64,000 nt of DNA from positions 186,001-250,000 of the forward strand of contig NZ_JACGUT010000077.1 of assembly GCF_014076845.1 (NCBI RefSeq). Direction: 5' to 3'. Made by a program: the position numbers and the translations under genes. The notes beneath the pieces are model-generated. The model was not told the origin of the DNA. It did not search any database and was given only the letters and a program-made list of their open reading frames with translations. This document shows, piece by piece, positions 35,768 through 46,044 of this stretch. This DNA is from Colwellia sp. MB3u-41 (GTDB taxonomy: Bacteria > Pseudomonadota > Gammaproteobacteria > Enterobacterales > Alteromonadaceae). The number at the start of each line of letters is the position of its first letter. Position 1 is the first letter of the stretch.

Positions 35768-36931
35768 TTACTTAAACCAAGCTTTAGGATTGACCGCTTG
35801 ACCATCTCTGCGAATTTCAAAATATAAGCCTGATTGACTTTGCCCACCACTTTGCCCAACAAGTGCTATCGGTTCACCTGTTTCAACGCGGTCACCTACT
35901 GATTTTAACAACGCTTGGTTATGGCCATATAAGCTCATGTAGCCTGCGCCGTGGTCTAATACGGTGACTAAACCATAACCTTTTAACCAATCAGAAAATA
36001 ATACGGTGCCGTTATGAATGGCTTTAACTTGCTTGCCAACAGGAGCGGCTAATAGAATGCCTTTCCACTTTAAATAGCCCTGTTTACGAGAGCCAAAACG
36101 GTGACTAATTTTACCTTTGATCGGCCATGAAAGTTTTCTTTTTAACTTTTTAAGGCCAACCAGTTCGGCACTTTGCTGCGATAATGTTGCGATACGTTGC
36201 AATGCAACCACTAAATTTTCTTCTTCAGCCACTAGCTTGGCTAACAGTTGTTTACTGTTAAGGAGTTCTTTATTTATTGCGCGAAGGGTGTTTTTTCGCT
36301 CTTGTTTACTCCCTTGAAAAACGACTTTTTGTTCAGTTTGTTGTTGTTTTAGAAGATTTAATCTTTTAGCTTGTTCTTGGTGTTGTGTCGTTACAGCGAG
36401 TAAATCACTTAATACGATTTGAAATTGGTCGATTTCTTTAATCCGGGCATCGTTTAAATATTTATAATAAGTAACAGTTCGCTCAACGCTAGCTGGACTC
36501 TTTTGATTGAGTAATAACTTAAGGTAGTCGTGATTCCCCGATGTATAAGCCGCTCTTAACTGCTGTGCGAGCACTTTTTCTTGCTGTTGCTTTTTATGAG
36601 TGAGCGATACTTTTTCTTGTGTAAGATTTTTTAATGTTAGCTGTGTATCTTCAAAATTAGTATTGGTTTTGATCATCGCTTTTACAATTTTAGCGATAGA
36701 AATGTCGTCATTGCGTAATTGCTTTTCTAATGAAGAGCGTTTATTGCTCGTTTGTTTAATAGATTTTTGTTGATCGGATATTTGTTGTTGAACTTTAGAC
36801 AGTGCTTGATTAGTTTTTTGCTGGTTGTTCTCGTTATCTGATGATTGTTGGGCAAGACTCTCCGACATCAACATGCCGCTAAGGCTAACTATTGATGCAA
36901 ATAAAAGTATTTTTTTCACGAAGATTTTCAT
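35768..36931 (-). CDS. envC: Murein hydrolase activator EnvC
   Basis: A 387-residue periplasmic protein with a signal peptide, a long coiled coil (about 25-245) and a C-terminal LytM/M23 domain. The M23 metal residues are partly lost (the usual HxGxD is replaced in GYLKWKGILL), as in EnvC, which activates amidases and does not itself cut. The start is set at ATG 36931, preceded by AGGAT at 36939-36943. A TTG at 36949 would also overlap gpmI but lacks a site and would spoil the signal peptide. Operon with gpmI. Confidence 0.92.
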   Translation of the reverse strand: MKIFVKKILLFASIVSLSGMLMSESLAQQSSDNENNQQKTNQALSKVQQQISDQQKSIKQTSNKRSSLEKQLRNDDISIAKIVKAMIKTNTNFEDTQLTLKNLTQEKVSLTHKKQQQEKVLAQQLRAAYTSGNHDYLKLLLNQKSPASVERTVTYYKYLNDARIKEIDQFQIVLSDLLAVTTQHQEQAKRLNLLKQQQTEQKVVFQGSKQERKNTLRAINKELLNSKQLLAKLVAEEENLVVALQRIATLSQQSAELVGLKKLKRKLSWPIKGKISHRFGSRKQGYLKWKGILLAAPVGKQVKAIHNGTVLFSDWLKGYGLVTVLDHGAGYMSLYGHNQALLKSVGDRVETGEPIALVGQSGGQSQSGLYFEIRRDGQAVNPKAWFK

Positions 36932-36938
36932 GTTAATA

Positions 36939-36943
36939 ATCCT
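36939..36943 (-). promoter_or_regulatory. Shine-Dalgarno of envC inside the gpmI stop region
   Basis: AGGAT on the minus strand lies seven bases before ATG 36931 and overlaps the final bases of gpmI, tying the two translations together. Confidence 0.7.
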
Positions 36944-38495
36944 AAACAAACTTCATCAAGGAATGGCCAGTCATTTGCTCAGGTTGTTCTATGCCCATCA
37001 ATTGCAATATAGTGGGTGCAATATCACTTAATGCACCTTTTTCTGCAGGTTGGGCCGCTCGGCCAATATAAATTAATGGCACAGGTTCACAGGTGTGTGC
37101 GGTGTGTGCTTGGCCTGAATTGTTATCAAGCATTTGTTCAGCATTGCCGTGATCGGCGGTAATTAAGCACTCTCCACCCACAGTCTCTAGAGCAGCAACA
37201 ACACGACCTACGCTTGCATCCACTGCTTCACAAGCCGCTACGGCAGCATCAAATTTTCCTGTATGACCGACCATATCCCCATTGGGATAATTACACACGA
37301 TAAAGTCATGGTCGCCGCTTTCAATCGCCGCTACTAATTTATCTGTTAATAAAGCTGAATTCATTTCTGGTTGTAAATCGTAGGTAGCAACTTGTGGGGA
37401 AGGCACTAATATGCGCTGTTCGCCAACAAACTCACTTTCTCTACCGCCACTGAAAAAGAATGTAACGTGTGCATATTTTTCGGTTTCTGAAATACGTAAT
37501 TGCGTTTTGTTATGTTTCTCTAGCCATTCACCCAGTACGTTCTCAAGTGCCACTTTAGGGAAAGCGATATTGGCTTTTATGTCGTCGGCATATTCGGTGA
37601 GCATGACAAAGTCGGCAATAGCAGGAGATTTCTTACGCTTAAAGCCAGAAAAGTCTTGTTCAGTGAAGCAGCGGGTAAATTGACGAGCACGGTCGGCTCT
37701 AAAATTCATAAAAATTAATGAGTCACCATCACCAATTTCAATTGCGTTGCCGTTATTATCTAAAATGGCAGACGCCGCAACAAATTCGTCATTTTCCTCA
37801 CGAGCATACGCCGCTTTTAAGGCGTCAGTTACGCTTGAATATTGATGTTTTGCTTCACCACTGACCATTAAGTTGTAAGCTAACTCGACACGATCCCAAC
37901 GTTGGTCACGGTCCATCGCATAATAACGGCCAATAACTGAGGCTATTTGCCCACAGCCAAGTTGCTTGAATTTTTCTTGTGCTTTGATTAATGATGCTTC
38001 TGCACTACGTGGCGGCGTATCACGGCCATCTAAAAAAGCGTGTAAATAGATTTTACTTGCGCCTTTTTCTTTCGCAAGCTCCAGCATAGATAGAATATGA
38101 TCTTCGTGACTATGAACACCGCCAGGCGATAATAAACCAAATACATGTATCGCTTTATCATTCACTATTGCATGCGTAACCGCATCATTGAGTGCTTTGT
38201 TGCTGTTAAATTCTTTATCTTTTATCGATTTGGTAATACGAGTGAAGTCTTGGTAAACAATACGTCCAGCACCTAAATTAACGTGACCAACTTCTGAGTT
38301 ACCCATTTGTCCGTCAGGTAAACCTACTGCCATGCCGGATGTGCCAATTAACATATGTGGATATCGCGCATTTAAATCGTCTAGTACCGGCGTTTTTGCA
38401 TGAAAAATAGCGTTAGACTCTGTTGACTCTCGGTATCCCCAACCATCTAAAATCAGTAATACGGTAGGTTTTTTATTTGGCATTGTCGTTTCCAT
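36942..38495 (-). CDS. gpmI: 2,3-bisphosphoglycerate-independent phosphoglycerate mutase
   Basis: A 517-residue glycolytic enzyme interconverting 3- and 2-phosphoglycerate with two Mn ions. It has LLILDGWGY near the start, catalytic Ser67 in [22 protein letters not shown] and the C-terminal TADHGNAE metal motif. The length matches the family. Starts at 38495 or 38483 are both possible; the latter, MPNKKP, has GGAA seven bases upstream. It heads a run with envC and yibQ-like genes, an order shared with enterobacteria. Confidence 0.95.
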   Translation of the reverse strand: METTMPNKKPTVLLILDGWGYRESTESNAIFHAKTPVLDDLNARYPHMLIGTSGMAVGLPDGQMGNSEVGHVNLGAGRIVYQDFTRITKSIKDKEFNSNKALNDAVTHAIVNDKAIHVFGLLSPGGVHSHEDHILSMLELAKEKGASKIYLHAFLDGRDTPPRSAEASLIKAQEKFKQLGCGQIASVIGRYYAMDRDQRWDRVELAYNLMVSGEAKHQYSSVTDALKAAYAREENDEFVAASAILDNNGNAIEIGDGDSLIFMNFRADRARQFTRCFTEQDFSGFKRKKSPAIADFVMLTEYADDIKANIAFPKVALENVLGEWLEKHNKTQLRISETEKYAHVTFFFSGGRESEFVGEQRILVPSPQVATYDLQPEMNSALLTDKLVAAIESGDHDFIVCNYPNGDMVGHTGKFDAAVAACEAVDASVGRVVAALETVGGECLITADHGNAEQMLDNNSGQAHTAHTCEPVPLIYIGRAAQPAEKGALSDIAPTILQLMGIEQPEQMTGHSLMKFV

Positions 38496-38734
38496 AAAGG
38501 TGAAATTAGCTAATTATTCGCCAGTATACCAAGCAAAATAAAGAATTGCTTGTGTGCTATTAGACAAAATAATTCAACGCAATTGTGTGCTTTTATTTGT
38601 TATCCGTCAGTTGTACCAACAAAAATTATACTTTGATTGATTTAATCGCTCATCACGTAAAGTTCTTTTTGGGTTTGCTCGGTAATTCTGTATACTATCG
38701 GCAACTTTTTATTCAACCAATATTTATTATTTTT

Positions 38735-39163
38735 ATGGATCAATTAATTATTTTTGCTGGTAATCATCCAGTGTTAAGTGCAGCTTGGGCAGCGATTGTC
38801 GTGCTGATTATTATTACGACTATTCGTATTCAAATGTCACCTATTAAGCAAATATCTACGCAGGAGCTTACTTTTTTAGTAAATCGTGAAGAAGGTGTTG
38901 TTGTCGATATTCGTACGGAAAAAGAATTTAAAGCGAGTCGTATTATCGATTCGAAAAACTTAGTTAAAGAGAAAGTAACAAATAATGATTTTGCTACCCT
39001 TGAAAACTATAAAGATAAACCCATCATAGTTGTATGTACCGCAGGAATTACAGCTACACCTGTAGCTAACCAATTACTTAAAGCGGGCTTTACTAAAGTT
39101 AGCTTGTTAAAAGGTGGTATGAATTCTTGGGTAAATGCAGGTTTACCGCTCGTTAAAAAATAA
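38735..39163 (+). CDS. yibN: Membrane-anchored rhodanese-like protein (YibN-like)
   Basis: A 142-residue protein with one N-terminal membrane helix (about 14-29) and a rhodanese domain having the active-site loop VCTAGITATP and GGMNSW near the end. The start at ATG 38735 gives the usual YibN length; the frame continues upstream to a GTG at 38585, but that extension looks non-native. It is the first gene of the yibN-grxC-secB-gpsA order known from enterobacteria. The physiological sulfur substrate is unknown. Confidence 0.88.
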   Translation: MDQLIIFAGNHPVLSAAWAAIVVLIIITTIRIQMSPIKQISTQELTFLVNREEGVVVDIRTEKEFKASRIIDSKNLVKEKVTNNDFATLENYKDKPIIVVCTAGITATPVANQLLKAGFTKVSLLKGGMNSWVNAGLPLVKK

Positions 39164-39189
39164 CGATTAATAACTTATAAAGGTTTGAT

Positions 39190-39444
39190 ATGACTGTTGA
39201 TATTTACACTAAAGTGACTTGTTTTTATTGTGTGCGAGCAAAAGCTTTATTCGATGAAAAGCAAATAAGTTTTAATGAAATTAAGATCGACAACAATACA
39301 GAATTACGTAATGAGATGATTAAACGTAGTGGCGGTGTTACCGTTCCACAAATCTTTATTGGTGATGTGCATGTCGGTGGTTGCGATGAACTCTTCGCAT
39401 TACATGCCGCGAATAAATTAGATGAACTTTTAGCAAAAGATTAA
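39190..39444 (+). CDS. grxC: Glutaredoxin 3
   Basis: An 84-residue thioredoxin-fold thiol oxidoreductase that uses glutathione. The redox motif is Cys11-Phe-Tyr-Cys14 in place of the usual CPYC. The cis-Pro loop GGVTVPQIFIG and the terminal GGCDEL glutathione site are intact. It lies 26 bp after yibN and before secB. Confidence 0.93.
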   Translation: MTVDIYTKVTCFYCVRAKALFDEKQISFNEIKIDNNTELRNEMIKRSGGVTVPQIFIGDVHVGGCDELFALHAANKLDELLAKD

Positions 39445-39486
39445 AAGTCATCATTAAATAATAGCAATTACAATAGGAAACAGAAC

Positions 39487-40002
39487 ATGTCTGATGAAAA
39501 CAACAACACGGATGTAGCACAAGCGGCTACTGATAAAGCAGCCCCACAATTTGCTATTCAACGTATTTATACAAAAGATATTTCTTTTGAAACACCTAAC
39601 TCTCCCGCTATCTTCCAAAAAGATTGGAAACCTGAAATTCAATTAGATTTAGATACTAAATCAAATAAATTAGCGGAAGATACTTATGAAGTTGTACTTT
39701 CTGTGACTGTTACTGCTACCGTTGAAGGACAAACTGCCTTTTTAGCTGAAGTTCAGCAAGCCGGTATTTTTTCTATAGGTAATTTACCTGAAGCGCAACT
39801 TGCACATACTATTGGTGCTTTCTGTCCAACGACTTTATTTCCATATGCACGCGAGTCAGTTGCCAACTTAGTCAGCCGTGGTTCATTTCCACAAATTAAT
39901 TTAGCGCCAGTGAATTTTGAAGCATTATTTGCTTCATACGTTCAGCAACGTGCCGCTCAAGCAAATGCTGAGCAAGCACCTGCGAGCGCTGAAACTCACT
40001 AG
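39487..40002 (+). CDS. secB: Protein-export chaperone SecB
   Basis: A 171-residue cytosolic tetrameric chaperone that keeps preproteins unfolded and delivers them to SecA. The family core is clear: [19 protein letters not shown], then the [19 protein letters not shown] segment and [13 protein letters not shown]. Acidic and Ala-rich termini are normal. It lies 42 bp after grxC. Confidence 0.96.
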   Translation: MSDENNNTDVAQAATDKAAPQFAIQRIYTKDISFETPNSPAIFQKDWKPEIQLDLDTKSNKLAEDTYEVVLSVTVTATVEGQTAFLAEVQQAGIFSIGNLPEAQLAHTIGAFCPTTLFPYARESVANLVSRGSFPQINLAPVNFEALFASYVQQRAAQANAEQAPASAETH

Positions 40003-40059
40003 TCCCCTTTTGCTTTTATGCAAATCGGTTACTAGTCACCATAAAATGGAATTGATGAT

Positions 40060-41067
40060 ATGTCGGAATTAACGGCAAAGATCACAGTTTTGGGGGCAGG
40101 GTCTTATGGCTCTGCCCTTGCTATTTGTCTTGCTAGAAATGGTCACAAAACTGTATTGTGGGGACGAGATCCTCAGCATATTGCCCAGATGCAAGCGACT
40201 CACTCGAATGAAAAATATTTACCCGGTTGCCAATTTCCACCATCACTCATAACAACAGACGATCTTGCCAGAGCGGTTAAAGCGAGTGAAAACATTCTGG
40301 TTGTTGTACCTAGCCACGCTTTTGGCGAAATGCTTAGTCAGATCAAGCCATTTTTATTACCTAAGGCTAAAATAGCTTGGGCCACTAAAGGCTTAGATCA
40401 TAAAACAGGTCGATTACTCCAAGATGTTGCACGTGATATTTTGGGTGATGATATTTCATTAGCGGTATTATCGGGTCCCACGTTTGCAAAAGAGATGGCT
40501 GCAGGGTTACCAACCGCTATTTCGTTATCGTCGACTGACGATGACTTTGTCACTGAAATTTCTGACTTACTCCATTGCGAAAAAACTTTTAGGGTGTACG
40601 CAAATAAAGATTTTATTGGTGTACAACTCGGTGGTGCAGTTAAAAATGTTATTGCTATTGGTGCAGGTATGGCCGACGGTATTGGCTTTGGTGCCAATGC
40701 TCGAACGGCATTAATTACCCGCGGTTTAGTTGAAATGACCCGTTTAGGTTGTGCACTAAATGCAGAGCCCAGTACTTTTATGGGAATGGCCGGTTTAGGT
40801 GATTTAGTGCTTACTTGTACTGATAATCAATCACGTAATCGTCGGTTTGGCTTAGCGTTAGGTAGTGGTGTTGATGTTGAAAAAGCGATGGCTGATATTG
40901 GTCAAGTTGTTGAAGGCTACCGCAATACCAAAGAAGTTTACATGTTAGCGCAACGTATGGGCGTAGAAATGCCTATTGTTGAACAAGTCTATCAAGTACT
41001 CTATTGTGGAAAATCAGCAAGGTTAGCGGCCGCTGATTTACTCTCCCGAGATCGTACTGTCGAATAA
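40060..41067 (+). CDS. gpsA: Glycerol-3-phosphate dehydrogenase [NAD(P)+]
   Basis: A 335-residue enzyme reducing dihydroxyacetone phosphate to sn-glycerol-3-phosphate for phospholipid synthesis. [10 protein letters not shown] (12-21) binds the nucleotide. [16 protein letters not shown] and [12 protein letters not shown] (catalytic Lys) are present. It closes the yibN-grxC-secB-gpsA run. Confidence 0.96.
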   Translation: MSELTAKITVLGAGSYGSALAICLARNGHKTVLWGRDPQHIAQMQATHSNEKYLPGCQFPPSLITTDDLARAVKASENILVVVPSHAFGEMLSQIKPFLLPKAKIAWATKGLDHKTGRLLQDVARDILGDDISLAVLSGPTFAKEMAAGLPTAISLSSTDDDFVTEISDLLHCEKTFRVYANKDFIGVQLGGAVKNVIAIGAGMADGIGFGANARTALITRGLVEMTRLGCALNAEPSTFMGMAGLGDLVLTCTDNQSRNRRFGLALGSGVDVEKAMADIGQVVEGYRNTKEVYMLAQRMGVEMPIVEQVYQVLYCGKSARLAAADLLSRDRTVE

Positions 41068-41114
41068 CTTAACACACTGCAAATGGAGCTCTTTTTAAGT
41101 TAACTTACTGTTCC

Positions 41115-41579
41115 TTAAACTGAGCCTTCAAATCCCATTTGTCGCCATGCTTCAAAAATAATAACAGCCGTTGCGTTCGATAAATTCATGCTACGGCTAT
41201 CTTTAACCATTGGAATACGAATTTTGTTTTTATCCGGTATTTGTTGTCTTACTTCTTCTGGCAAACCACTTGTCTCTGAACCAAAAAGTAAATAGTCACC
41301 TTGTTCAAAGGATACATCGCCATAGTAGTTTGTCGCTTTGGTTGTGATTGCTAGTACGCGACTGGGTTGTTCATTTTCAATAAAAGCTTCATAATTTTTA
41401 TGGCGCTTAATTGCTGCAAACTCATGGTAATCTAAACCCGCTCGGCGTAGTTTTTTATCGTCTAGATCAAAGCCAAAGGGTTCTATTAGGTGCAGCCTAA
41501 AGCCAGTATTCGCGCAGAGGCGGATAATATTACCCGTATTTGGTGGAATTTGTGGCTGAAATAAAACAACGTCTAACAT
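41115..41579 (-). CDS. trmL: tRNA (cytidine(34)-2'-O)-methyltransferase
   Basis: A 154-residue SPOUT-class methyltransferase that modifies the wobble base of leucine tRNAs. [20 protein letters not shown] at the N-terminus, [10 protein letters not shown] and the knot segment [17 protein letters not shown] fit TrmL well. The start at ATG 41579 matches the E. coli N-terminus; a TTG seven codons upstream extends the frame without support. It is convergent with gpsA. Confidence 0.93.
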   Translation of the reverse strand: MLDVVLFQPQIPPNTGNIIRLCANTGFRLHLIEPFGFDLDDKKLRRAGLDYHEFAAIKRHKNYEAFIENEQPSRVLAITTKATNYYGDVSFEQGDYLLFGSETSGLPEEVRQQIPDKNKIRIPMVKDSRSMNLSNATAVIIFEAWRQMGFEGSV

Positions 41580-41681
41580 ATTAATAATACTTGAATTCAA
41601 AGATGATAAGCTATTATACCAAACGAATTAATATATTGTACAACTTACATCCTCACGAGTGACATTGGAAAAGTAAATAAT

Positions 41682-42578
41682 ATGAGTAAAGCTTTAGCAA
41701 AAAATGATGACTACGGTTACTGGGTGAAAATTGCTGCTTTTGCAGCGACAGCTACGGCCTTATTACTCGTTGTATTGAAACTTTATGCTTGGCTGGCAAC
41801 TGATGCGAGTTCTATGTTGGCTTCAGCAACAGATTCAATGCTCGATTTATTTGCTTCACTCATGAATGTTGTCATCATTCATTATGCGTTGGCACCCGCC
41901 GACGAAAAACACAAATTTGGTCACGGTAAAGCTGAGAGTTTGGCTGGGTTGGTACAAGCGGCCTTTGTTACAGGTTCTGCACTATTACTGGTTTTTCATG
42001 GCTTTGACCGCATTATTAACCCGAAGCTGGTTGTTAAAACAGAAATCGGCATTATCGTTACTATTATCGCTATAGTGATGACCCTTTTGTTAGTTTTGTT
42101 GCAACGTTTCGTGATTAAAAAAACACGCTCGGTCGCAATCAGTGCCGATGCTTTACATTATCAATCTGACTTATTGCTCAATCTTGGTGTACTTGCCGCT
42201 TTAATTTTAAGCAGTGGGTATTCTCAGTATGCTGATGGCGCATTCACTTGTGCTGTGGGCTTGCTGTTATTAAGTGGCGCTTTAAAGATTATCTATCTAA
42301 GTGTTCATAACTTGATGGATCACGAATTGAGTGAAGATGAACTTACTCAAATAACCGCAATTGTGTTGTCTCATGATTCAACATTAGGTGTTCATGACCT
42401 AAGAACGCGACAATCTGGGCCACATCGCTTTATTCAATTTCACTTAGAGCTTGATGACAGGTTATCTTTACTTGCAGCTCACAGTATTGGTGAAGCTATA
42501 GAGAAAGAAATAGAAGCGAAGTTTTCACCTTGCGAAGTCTTCATTCATCATGATCCTACTTCAATTGTTGAACGCTAA
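41682..42578 (+). CDS. fieF: Cation diffusion facilitator, FieF/YiiP type
   Basis: A 298-residue inner-membrane divalent-metal/proton antiporter. Six membrane helices span residues 15-205. Metal-site pairs ATDSMLDLFAS and ALHYQSDLLLN (Asp/His) correspond to the transport site. The C-terminal cytoplasmic domain with HDLRTRQSGPHRFIQFHLEL carries the regulatory metal site. Zn or Fe export is expected. It is convergent with the lysophospholipase gene. Confidence 0.93.
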   Translation: MSKALAKNDDYGYWVKIAAFAATATALLLVVLKLYAWLATDASSMLASATDSMLDLFASLMNVVIIHYALAPADEKHKFGHGKAESLAGLVQAAFVTGSALLLVFHGFDRIINPKLVVKTEIGIIVTIIAIVMTLLLVLLQRFVIKKTRSVAISADALHYQSDLLLNLGVLAALILSSGYSQYADGAFTCAVGLLLLSGALKIIYLSVHNLMDHELSEDELTQITAIVLSHDSTLGVHDLRTRQSGPHRFIQFHLELDDRLSLLAAHSIGEAIEKEIEAKFSPCEVFIHHDPTSIVER

Positions 42579-42592
42579 AATAATCATAAAAA

Positions 42593-43642
42593 TTAAGCTG
42601 AGTGCTTTCTAAACCAATCAAGTGATTTTTTTATTGCCGGCGTGCGGTACTCGTCTTTTTCAAACATAAGTTCATGAAAAGCGCCTTTAAATATAAAAGG
42701 TTTGCGGTGAGGGTTCAGCGCTGAATTTTTATGGTGTAATCGCAGGCAGAAAGCGTTTTGTGCGGTATTTGAAACAATTGTGTCATTGCCTGACTGCATC
42801 ACAATAATAGGGGTAGTGAGGTTGTCTATATCCGCAAATATATGCTTATTGGCAATAATCGCTTCTTTAAGCCAATGCGCGGTTACACCTCCCAATTGAA
42901 TCTGTTTGTGTTGTTGATAAACATCAACAAAAACTTGGTAGCGGATCGCGGAATGACTTAGTTCATTTTCTGTAAAAGGTGTTTTACTAAACCCTGTTTG
43001 TCCTATGAAGTAATTAGCTTCATCACTAAACCATGAATTTAGCTTATCTGCGGTGTAAATAATAGCTTTAGCGAGCCAATTGGGAATACTGCCATTGTTA
43101 ACGGCAATCATTGGCGACGATAGCACAGCTGACTTTATCGAGTTTGGGTATAATTGCATCATACGAATAGCAATTGCACCGCCCATTGAATGGGCTAATA
43201 AGTGGGGGAGGGGCGTGGCACTTTTAGTTAAATTATTCGTGCAATATTGCGTTACAACCTCCATGATGAATTGTTTGAGGTCATGAGCGTAGTCATCAAA
43301 TCTTTTCACAAATCCTTTGTGTTTATCTTTCAATAATCGTTCTGATAAACCTTGACCACGGTGATCAAGTATAAAGAGATTATAACCTTGGTGATGTAAA
43401 TCAAAGGCGAGTTCTTGATATTTTAAGTAACTTTCTGACCGGCCTGTTACCAACACAAGACATTCTTGATATTGAGCGTTAATGAAGGCAGTATAATTTA
43501 TTCTAATGTCATCAATGCCTTTAAAAGATGAGAAAACACCTTGTTGCCAAAACGCCTTTATTTGGGTGGATAAATACGTTGTTAATGCGGTTTCTTTGGA
43601 ATATTCATCTGTACTGATTTGCGCTAAAGTCATGTTGTTCAA
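42593..43642 (-). CDS. Alpha/beta hydrolase, lysophospholipase (PldB-like)
   Basis: A 349-residue Hydrolase_4/PldB-type protein. The nucleophile elbow is AHSMGGA (GxSxG variant with Ala first). FILDHRGQGLS is the conserved lid-proximal strand. VMQSGNDTIVS holds the catalytic Asp, and GAFHELMFE the His. It probably hydrolyses lysophospholipids or monoacylglycerols at the inner membrane. It faces fieF and lies after the Cpx-like kinase gene on the same strand. Confidence 0.88.
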   Translation of the reverse strand: MNNMTLAQISTDEYSKETALTTYLSTQIKAFWQQGVFSSFKGIDDIRINYTAFINAQYQECLVLVTGRSESYLKYQELAFDLHHQGYNLFILDHRGQGLSERLLKDKHKGFVKRFDDYAHDLKQFIMEVVTQYCTNNLTKSATPLPHLLAHSMGGAIAIRMMQLYPNSIKSAVLSSPMIAVNNGSIPNWLAKAIIYTADKLNSWFSDEANYFIGQTGFSKTPFTENELSHSAIRYQVFVDVYQQHKQIQLGGVTAHWLKEAIIANKHIFADIDNLTTPIIVMQSGNDTIVSNTAQNAFCLRLHHKNSALNPHRKPFIFKGAFHELMFEKDEYRTPAIKKSLDWFRKHSA

Positions 43643-43703
43643 TCCTGTAATAAGCGTACAGATAAGGTGATGATTGACACTATACTCTTTTATTATGTGT
43701 GAT

Positions 43704-45095
43704 TTATGTTAATGGTAAAGTGATTCTTACCGATAAACCACCACTGTCTTTGTTTTTAGCACTTATCTTACCGTTGTGTGCCAATACCGCTTGTTGTGCG
43801 ATAGCTAAGCCTAAACCTGTCCCCCCACTGTTTCTATCTCGGGCTTCATCCACACGATAAAATGGCTGAAATAGCTTTTCTATGGTGCTTTGAGGTACAC
43901 CGGTACCGTTATCACTGATAATAATGCTTATACTGTTTTGTTGTTTGTCAATCAGGCGATGCATTGAAATAATCACTTCGCTATTCTTTGGGCTATATTT
44001 TATGGCGTTAATGATGACGTTACTGAATGCACTGCTTAATAAATTTTGATCAGCGAGTAGGTCCAGTGATAAAAAATTATTCATGGTAATTAAAATATGT
44101 TTTTCATCAGCAATATACTGGCAGTCTTGACAGATATCCGTTAACAATTCATCGAGGTGAACTGTTTGCAAATTTATTTTTTGAAAGGTATTTTCGAGTC
44201 GAGAAAGCGAGAGTACATCACTGATCATTTCATTTAAACGCGTGACTTCTAACTCGCAGCGGGCCAGATGTTTTTTTTGAAGTTCAGGCTTATTAATTGA
44301 TTGTTGCGCTAAGCCTACGGCAAGTTGTAGGCGAGTCATTGGGGAGCGTAATTCATGGGAAACATCAGCTAATAAACGCTGATTAGCAGTGAGGTTAAGT
44401 GATAATTTATCCGCCATAGTATTGAAACTGGTCGCAAGTGAACCCAGTTCATCTTTTCTTTTATCTGCATTCTTGATACGTGCATCGAGCTGTCCGTTAC
44501 CTATATCAGTAGCCGCTCGTCTTATTGCTAATATTGGCTTACTTAATGTTCTTGCTAACAACCAGGCGAGTAATGAACTAACAGCAATAGGAATGGCTAA
44601 CTTTAACCAATTTGGAAGTTGCATAATAAAAGAATTAAAGTGTCGTGATTTACCTTTAACCACTAAATATAGTGCTACAGGCTTGTTGTCTAAGGTAATA
44701 TTTTTAGGGCCGGTAATACGAGATCTTGGAAATTGAATACTGGTAATTGCAGGAAAACTATTTATTTCTAGGTAGCTCACTAAATTATTTAAAAATGGAT
44801 TATTATCGGTGGTAAATTCACCACTTTTAATATCTTTAATAATAATGGCATCATGAGATATTTTAGGTCGGTATCGCAAAAGTTCACTGGCGGTAATATT
44901 TTTGCTTTCAATTCGATTAGCGAGACGGTTTAATTTTTTTTGGTCGTTAGGATGTGCAGGCAATATAATACTGTTTTCTGCTAATTGTGCTGAGATGAAT
45001 CGCGTCGCAATAATCGAGCTTAAGGCGAAAAGCCAAAACCATAAAAATATTTTGAAGCCAATAGATGAAAATGAACGTCTAATTTTAGTGATCAT
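43704..45095 (-). CDS. cpxA: CpxA-like sensor histidine kinase
   Basis: A 463-residue membrane kinase. Two membrane helices (about 13-31 and 164-182) frame a periplasmic sensor, followed by HAMP, the H-box with His247 in DVSHELRSPMTRL, the N-box NVIINAIKYSP, and G-boxes DNGTGVP and GGTGLGLA. The stop-start junction with the regulator overlaps by one base, and a CpxP/Spy-like gene lies divergently upstream. These together indicate an envelope-stress system of the Cpx type. The sensed signal is inferred. Confidence 0.85.
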   Translation of the reverse strand: MITKIRRSFSSIGFKIFLWFWLFALSSIIATRFISAQLAENSIILPAHPNDQKKLNRLANRIESKNITASELLRYRPKISHDAIIIKDIKSGEFTTDNNPFLNNLVSYLEINSFPAITSIQFPRSRITGPKNITLDNKPVALYLVVKGKSRHFNSFIMQLPNWLKLAIPIAVSSLLAWLLARTLSKPILAIRRAATDIGNGQLDARIKNADKRKDELGSLATSFNTMADKLSLNLTANQRLLADVSHELRSPMTRLQLAVGLAQQSINKPELQKKHLARCELEVTRLNEMISDVLSLSRLENTFQKINLQTVHLDELLTDICQDCQYIADEKHILITMNNFLSLDLLADQNLLSSAFSNVIINAIKYSPKNSEVIISMHRLIDKQQNSISIIISDNGTGVPQSTIEKLFQPFYRVDEARDRNSGGTGLGLAIAQQAVLAHNGKISAKNKDSGGLSVRITLPLT

Positions 45096-45808
45096 TATTC
45101 ATTATTCCCTAGGCTTTCTCCTGCAAGGAATATATAACCAGCACCACGAATAGTTTTTAATTTATCGCTTGGAGAAAATTCGAGTAACTTGCGGCGTATG
45201 TTACTGATATGCATGTCGATACTGCGGTCAAAAGCACTAAGTTTTCGCTTTAGAATTTGTTCTGATATTTCATTTTTATTGACGATTTGACTAGCATTAT
45301 TCATCAATAAATCGAGTATTTGAAATTCAGTCCCCGTTAATTCTACTAATTGTTGATGACAGAAAACTTGGCGTGTTGCGTGATCTAATCTCACGGCATT
45401 GATCAGTTGATTGTTAATTTTACCTTCTCTGGTTTTTACTATTTTTATTCGTCGTAAAATTGCGTTAATACGCGCGAGTAATTCACGATGCTGAAAAGGT
45501 TTTGCTAAATAATCATCAGCGCCAAGCTCTAACCCTAAAACTCTATCGTCGTTATCGCCTTTAGCCGTTAACATCAAAATGGGCGTTTTATGCTGACCAC
45601 CCAAGGCTTTTAATACTTCAAAGCCATTAAGTTTTGGCATCATGACATCGAGTAATATTAACGAAAAAGACTCATCAAATGCACGTGCTAAACCCGCAAC
45701 ACCATCATGACAAGCCTCGAGCTCAAAGCCTTCATATGATAAATACTCCGCTAATAATTCAGTGAGTTCTTTGTCGTCATCTATGATCAATATTTTCTGT
45801 TTACTCAT
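45095..45808 (-). CDS. cpxR: CpxR-like response regulator (OmpR family)
   Basis: A 237-residue regulator with a receiver domain (acidic pair at Asp10-12, phospho-acceptor Asp54 in LLDVMMP, Lys near 104 in AKPF) and a winged-helix output (about 135-232, with FDRSIDMHISNIRRKL). It is cotranscribed with the kinase and divergent from a CpxP/Spy-like gene. A GTAAA-N6-GTAAA repeat lies in the shared upstream region. Confidence 0.9.
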   Translation of the reverse strand: MSKQKILIIDDDKELTELLAEYLSYEGFELEACHDGVAGLARAFDESFSLILLDVMMPKLNGFEVLKALGGQHKTPILMLTAKGDNDDRVLGLELGADDYLAKPFQHRELLARINAILRRIKIVKTREGKINNQLINAVRLDHATRQVFCHQQLVELTGTEFQILDLLMNNASQIVNKNEISEQILKRKLSAFDRSIDMHISNIRRKLLEFSPSDKLKTIRGAGYIFLAGESLGNNE

Positions 45809-45895
45809 AATTTTGCATCATCATACTTAGAAGGCTTATTTGGCTAGTGTTGATATTAACTTAACTCTTAGTAGAAAACTTACTTTGTTCGAGCC

Positions 45896-45911
45896 TTTAC
45901 ATAAAATTTAC
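45896..45911 (-). promoter_or_regulatory. CpxR-box-like direct repeat
   Basis: On the minus strand the DNA reads GTAAA-N6-GTAAA, very close to the CpxR consensus GTAAA-N5-GTAAA. It lies 88 bp from the regulator start and 134 bp from the CpxP-like start, in position to control both. Confidence 0.6.
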
Positions 45912-46044
45912 ACTGGCTTGCGTTTCTTTGCATTGCAGAGTTTATAGTTATATCACTTAAGTTAATGAATTAGCCCACTTAGCTCCTTAAACCGCCAAAT
46001 CATTTACTCAATTGATAGTATCTATAAACAATAAGGATTACCCA

